DNA of 64,000 bases from Gammaproteobacteria bacterium (lineage in GTDB: Bacteria > Pseudomonadota > Gammaproteobacteria > Pseudomonadales > Halieaceae): NCBI GenBank assembly GCA_009937065.1, contig JAACDF010000142.1, forward strand, positions 18,085 through 82,084. The letters run 5' to 3'. The notes under the pieces were generated by a model. The model saw nothing but the letters and a program-made list of their open reading frames with translations, was not told the origin of the DNA and did no database searches. Made by a program: the position numbers and the translations under genes. This document shows positions 62,479 to 64,000 of this stretch, one piece after another. Each line of letters begins with the position of its first letter. Position 1 is the stretch's first letter.

Positions 62479-63849
62479 TCAACGTCCTATCGCGCCGGGT
62501 AACCAAGTAACGATATCTGGGAACAGCCATAGCATGGCCAGCAAACCTAATTGGATGCCTACAAATGGTATGACTCCCCTATAAATTGCGCTGGTTGCGA
62601 CTGACTCATCGGCCACGCCACGCAGGTAAAACAAAGCAAATCCAAAGGGCGGTGTCAGAAATGACGTTTGAAGATTGACGGCAATCATTACGCCAAGCCA
62701 GATGGGATCGAAGCCCAACGATAATAAAATCGGCGCGACGATCGGGACGACAACGAAGGTTATTTCTATGAAATCGAGAATGAAGCCGAGGAGGAACATG
62801 ACAAGCATCACAATCAACAGCGCCATGTGAGGTCCGCCACCGAGCTCTGCGAAAAAGGCTTCAATCAATTCGTCACCACCAAAACCTCTGAACACCAGTG
62901 AAAACAGTGCCGCGCCAATGAGGATCAAGAACACCATGCTCGTGGTTGCCATGGCGGAGCGCGCGATGTCTTTAAGCGTGTCCAAATCGAGAGCTGATTT
63001 GTAGGCTGCCAGGCACAACGCGCCTACCGCACCTACGCCCGCTGCTTCTGTCGGTGTAGCAGCGCCGACAATAATGGAGCCTAAGACCACTCCGATGAGA
63101 AGCAGTGGCGGCAATACCGCCGCGAGGATAGACGACTGGGCGCCATCGTTTATCTCCTCTGGGGCTGGGCAGTCTGATGGGTTTCGCCAGGCAACAAACA
63201 GTAAGTACCCGAGGTATAGGCCAACCAGCACCAGGCCAGGTATCAGCGAGCCGACAAACAAGTCACCCACGGATACGGTTTGCGTATTGATAATGCCGCT
63301 CTGTAACTGCGCCTGCTGGTACGCGGTCGACATAATGTCCCCAAGCAGTACGAGCGCAATCGATGGCGGGATAATTTGACCCAGCGTGCCCGTCGCACAA
63401 ATAAGGCCGGTTGCGAGCGATGGGTTGTAGCCAGCTCGTAGCATGGATGGCAGCGCCAGAACCCCCATTGTGACTACCGTCGCCCCAACAATGCCGGTAC
63501 TGGCAGCCAGAAGCGCACCTACCACAATCACGGATATGCCGAGACCTCCTGTTCGGTTCCCTAAGCCGCTAGTCATTGCGGTTAAGAGCTCTTCGGCTAT
63601 TTTGGCGCGTTCCAGCGTGACTCCCATGAGAATAAACAGCGGCACGGCAACCAGCGTCTCGTTGGTAATGGTGCCAAACATACGGCCCGACAGTGCAGCG
63701 ACGAAGCTTGCATCGAAGTGACCAGCAATAACGCCAATGGCAGCAAAGAGCAGCGCCGTACCGGCGAGGGTCAATGCAACGGGAAAGCCAAAGAGTAGTA
63801 ACAGGCAGACACAGCCGAAGAGTGCGAGCGCGAGTTCACCTTCAATCAT
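62479..63849 (-). CDS. dctM: TRAP transporter large permease (DctM)
   Basis: DctM is the channel-forming subunit of the TRAP transporter, with about 12 membrane helices. The 456 residues show family blocks near NETLVAVPLFILMGVTLERA, at GAATPTEAAGVGAVGAL, and in FLLGFILDFIEITFVVVPI. Its ATG overlaps the dctQ stop by 8 bases. The DctP receptor is encoded on the opposite strand 444 bases away. Confidence 0.95.
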   Translation of the reverse strand: MIEGELALALFGCVCLLLLFGFPVALTLAGTALLFAAIGVIAGHFDASFVAALSGRMFGTITNETLVAVPLFILMGVTLERAKIAEELLTAMTSGLGNRTGGLGISVIVVGALLAASTGIVGATVVTMGVLALPSMLRAGYNPSLATGLICATGTLGQIIPPSIALVLLGDIMSTAYQQAQLQSGIINTQTVSVGDLFVGSLIPGLVLVGLYLGYLLFVAWRNPSDCPAPEEINDGAQSSILAAVLPPLLLIGVVLGSIIVGAATPTEAAGVGAVGALCLAAYKSALDLDTLKDIARSAMATTSMVFLILIGAALFSLVFRGFGGDELIEAFFAELGGGPHMALLIVMLVMFLLGFILDFIEITFVVVPIVAPILLSLGFDPIWLGVMIAVNLQTSFLTPPFGFALFYLRGVADESVATSAIYRGVIPFVGIQLGLLAMLWLFPDIVTWLPGAIGR

Positions 63850-64000
63850 CTGCCGGCACCTCGCTAAGTTCGACCAAACCCTGAATGATGAGCCTCACAG
63901 CTTGAAGCGCCAGTAAAGTGGCCATCGCCGGGATCAGTGTTTTTAGACGGAAAACGGCCGGTATGCCGCCTGGCTCAGGCGACGATTCCATGATTGACCA
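63842..64000 (-). CDS. dctQ: TRAP transporter small permease (DctQ), C-terminal part
   Basis: Only the last 52 residues fall in the window, from WSIMESSPEPGG through PAVFRLKTLIPAMATLLALQ to VELSEVPADD. The WS..E.S.EPGG.P...K..IP pattern and final helix are typical of DctQ small permease C-termini. The reading frame is open to the right edge, so the gene continues outside. It overlaps dctM by 8 bases, the usual dctQM coupling. Confidence 0.85.
   Translation of the reverse strand, partial: WSIMESSPEPGGIPAVFRLKTLIPAMATLLALQAVRLIIQGLVELSEVPADD

Overview
The window is the replication-origin region of a gammaproteobacterial chromosome. Gene content and order resemble the Pseudomonas dnaA neighbourhood: dnaA-dnaN-recF-gyrB, glyQS, trkA-rsmB-fmt-def-LysM-dprA-tsaC-hemF-aroE, and a cox cluster beside polA. 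The moderate base composition, the caa3-type oxidase and the TRAP transporter suggest a marine aerobic heterotroph, perhaps of the Halieaceae (OM60/NOR5) or a relative. That placement is an inference from gene order and protein style, not from a search.

Left part (1-10.7 kb, mostly minus strand): the 5' portion of polA, preceded by a cytochrome oxidase assembly block (SURF1, a SCO-like protein, CyoE, SCO1) and the structural operon coxB-coxA-ctaG-coxC, with a small DUF2909 gene facing the other way. Heme A synthase (COX15/CtaA), usually found next to cyoE in such clusters, is absent here. Next (10.5-24 kb) come yheV, a gamma-carbonic anhydrase-like gene, aroE, hemF, tsaC, dprA and a LysM protein, then the divergent def-fmt-rsmB-trkA-trkH run, and djlA with a lipid A-type acyltransferase.

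Centre (23.7-43.3 kb): glyQ-glyS-rmuC run towards gyrB-recF-dnaN-dnaA on the minus strand. A dnaA-rpmH intergenic region with two consensus DnaA boxes is followed by rpmH-rnpA-yidD-yidC-mnmE on the plus strand. A 443-bp AT-rich gap with several DnaA-box-like sites separates mnmE from mnmG. Rough hand counts suggest that C exceeds G on the plus strand left of this gap and G exceeds C to its right, so this gap is the best oriC candidate. The right side continues mnmG-rsmG-parA-parB. Two perfect 16-bp parS palindromes lie inside recF, about 8 kb left of the candidate origin, giving a complete ParABS segregation system.

Right part (43.3-64 kb): the complete F1Fo ATP synthase operon atpIBEFHAGDC, then glmU-glmS, an unrecognised lipoprotein gene, purE-purK, a short string of small genes (GNAT acetyltransferase, cupin, membrane protein), a double-SPOR membrane protein, uvrD, and a TRAP dicarboxylate/2-oxoacid transporter whose binding-protein gene converges on its permease genes with a yciA thioesterase between them.

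Nearly everything is housekeeping. I found no CRISPR array, no mobile element, no tRNA or rRNA gene and no defence cluster. The most notable items are the origin architecture, the parS sites embedded in recF and translated as part of RecF, a dnaA promoter with a DnaA box in its spacer, the second SCO-like CxxxC protein with COX15 absent, and a few orphan envelope proteins.
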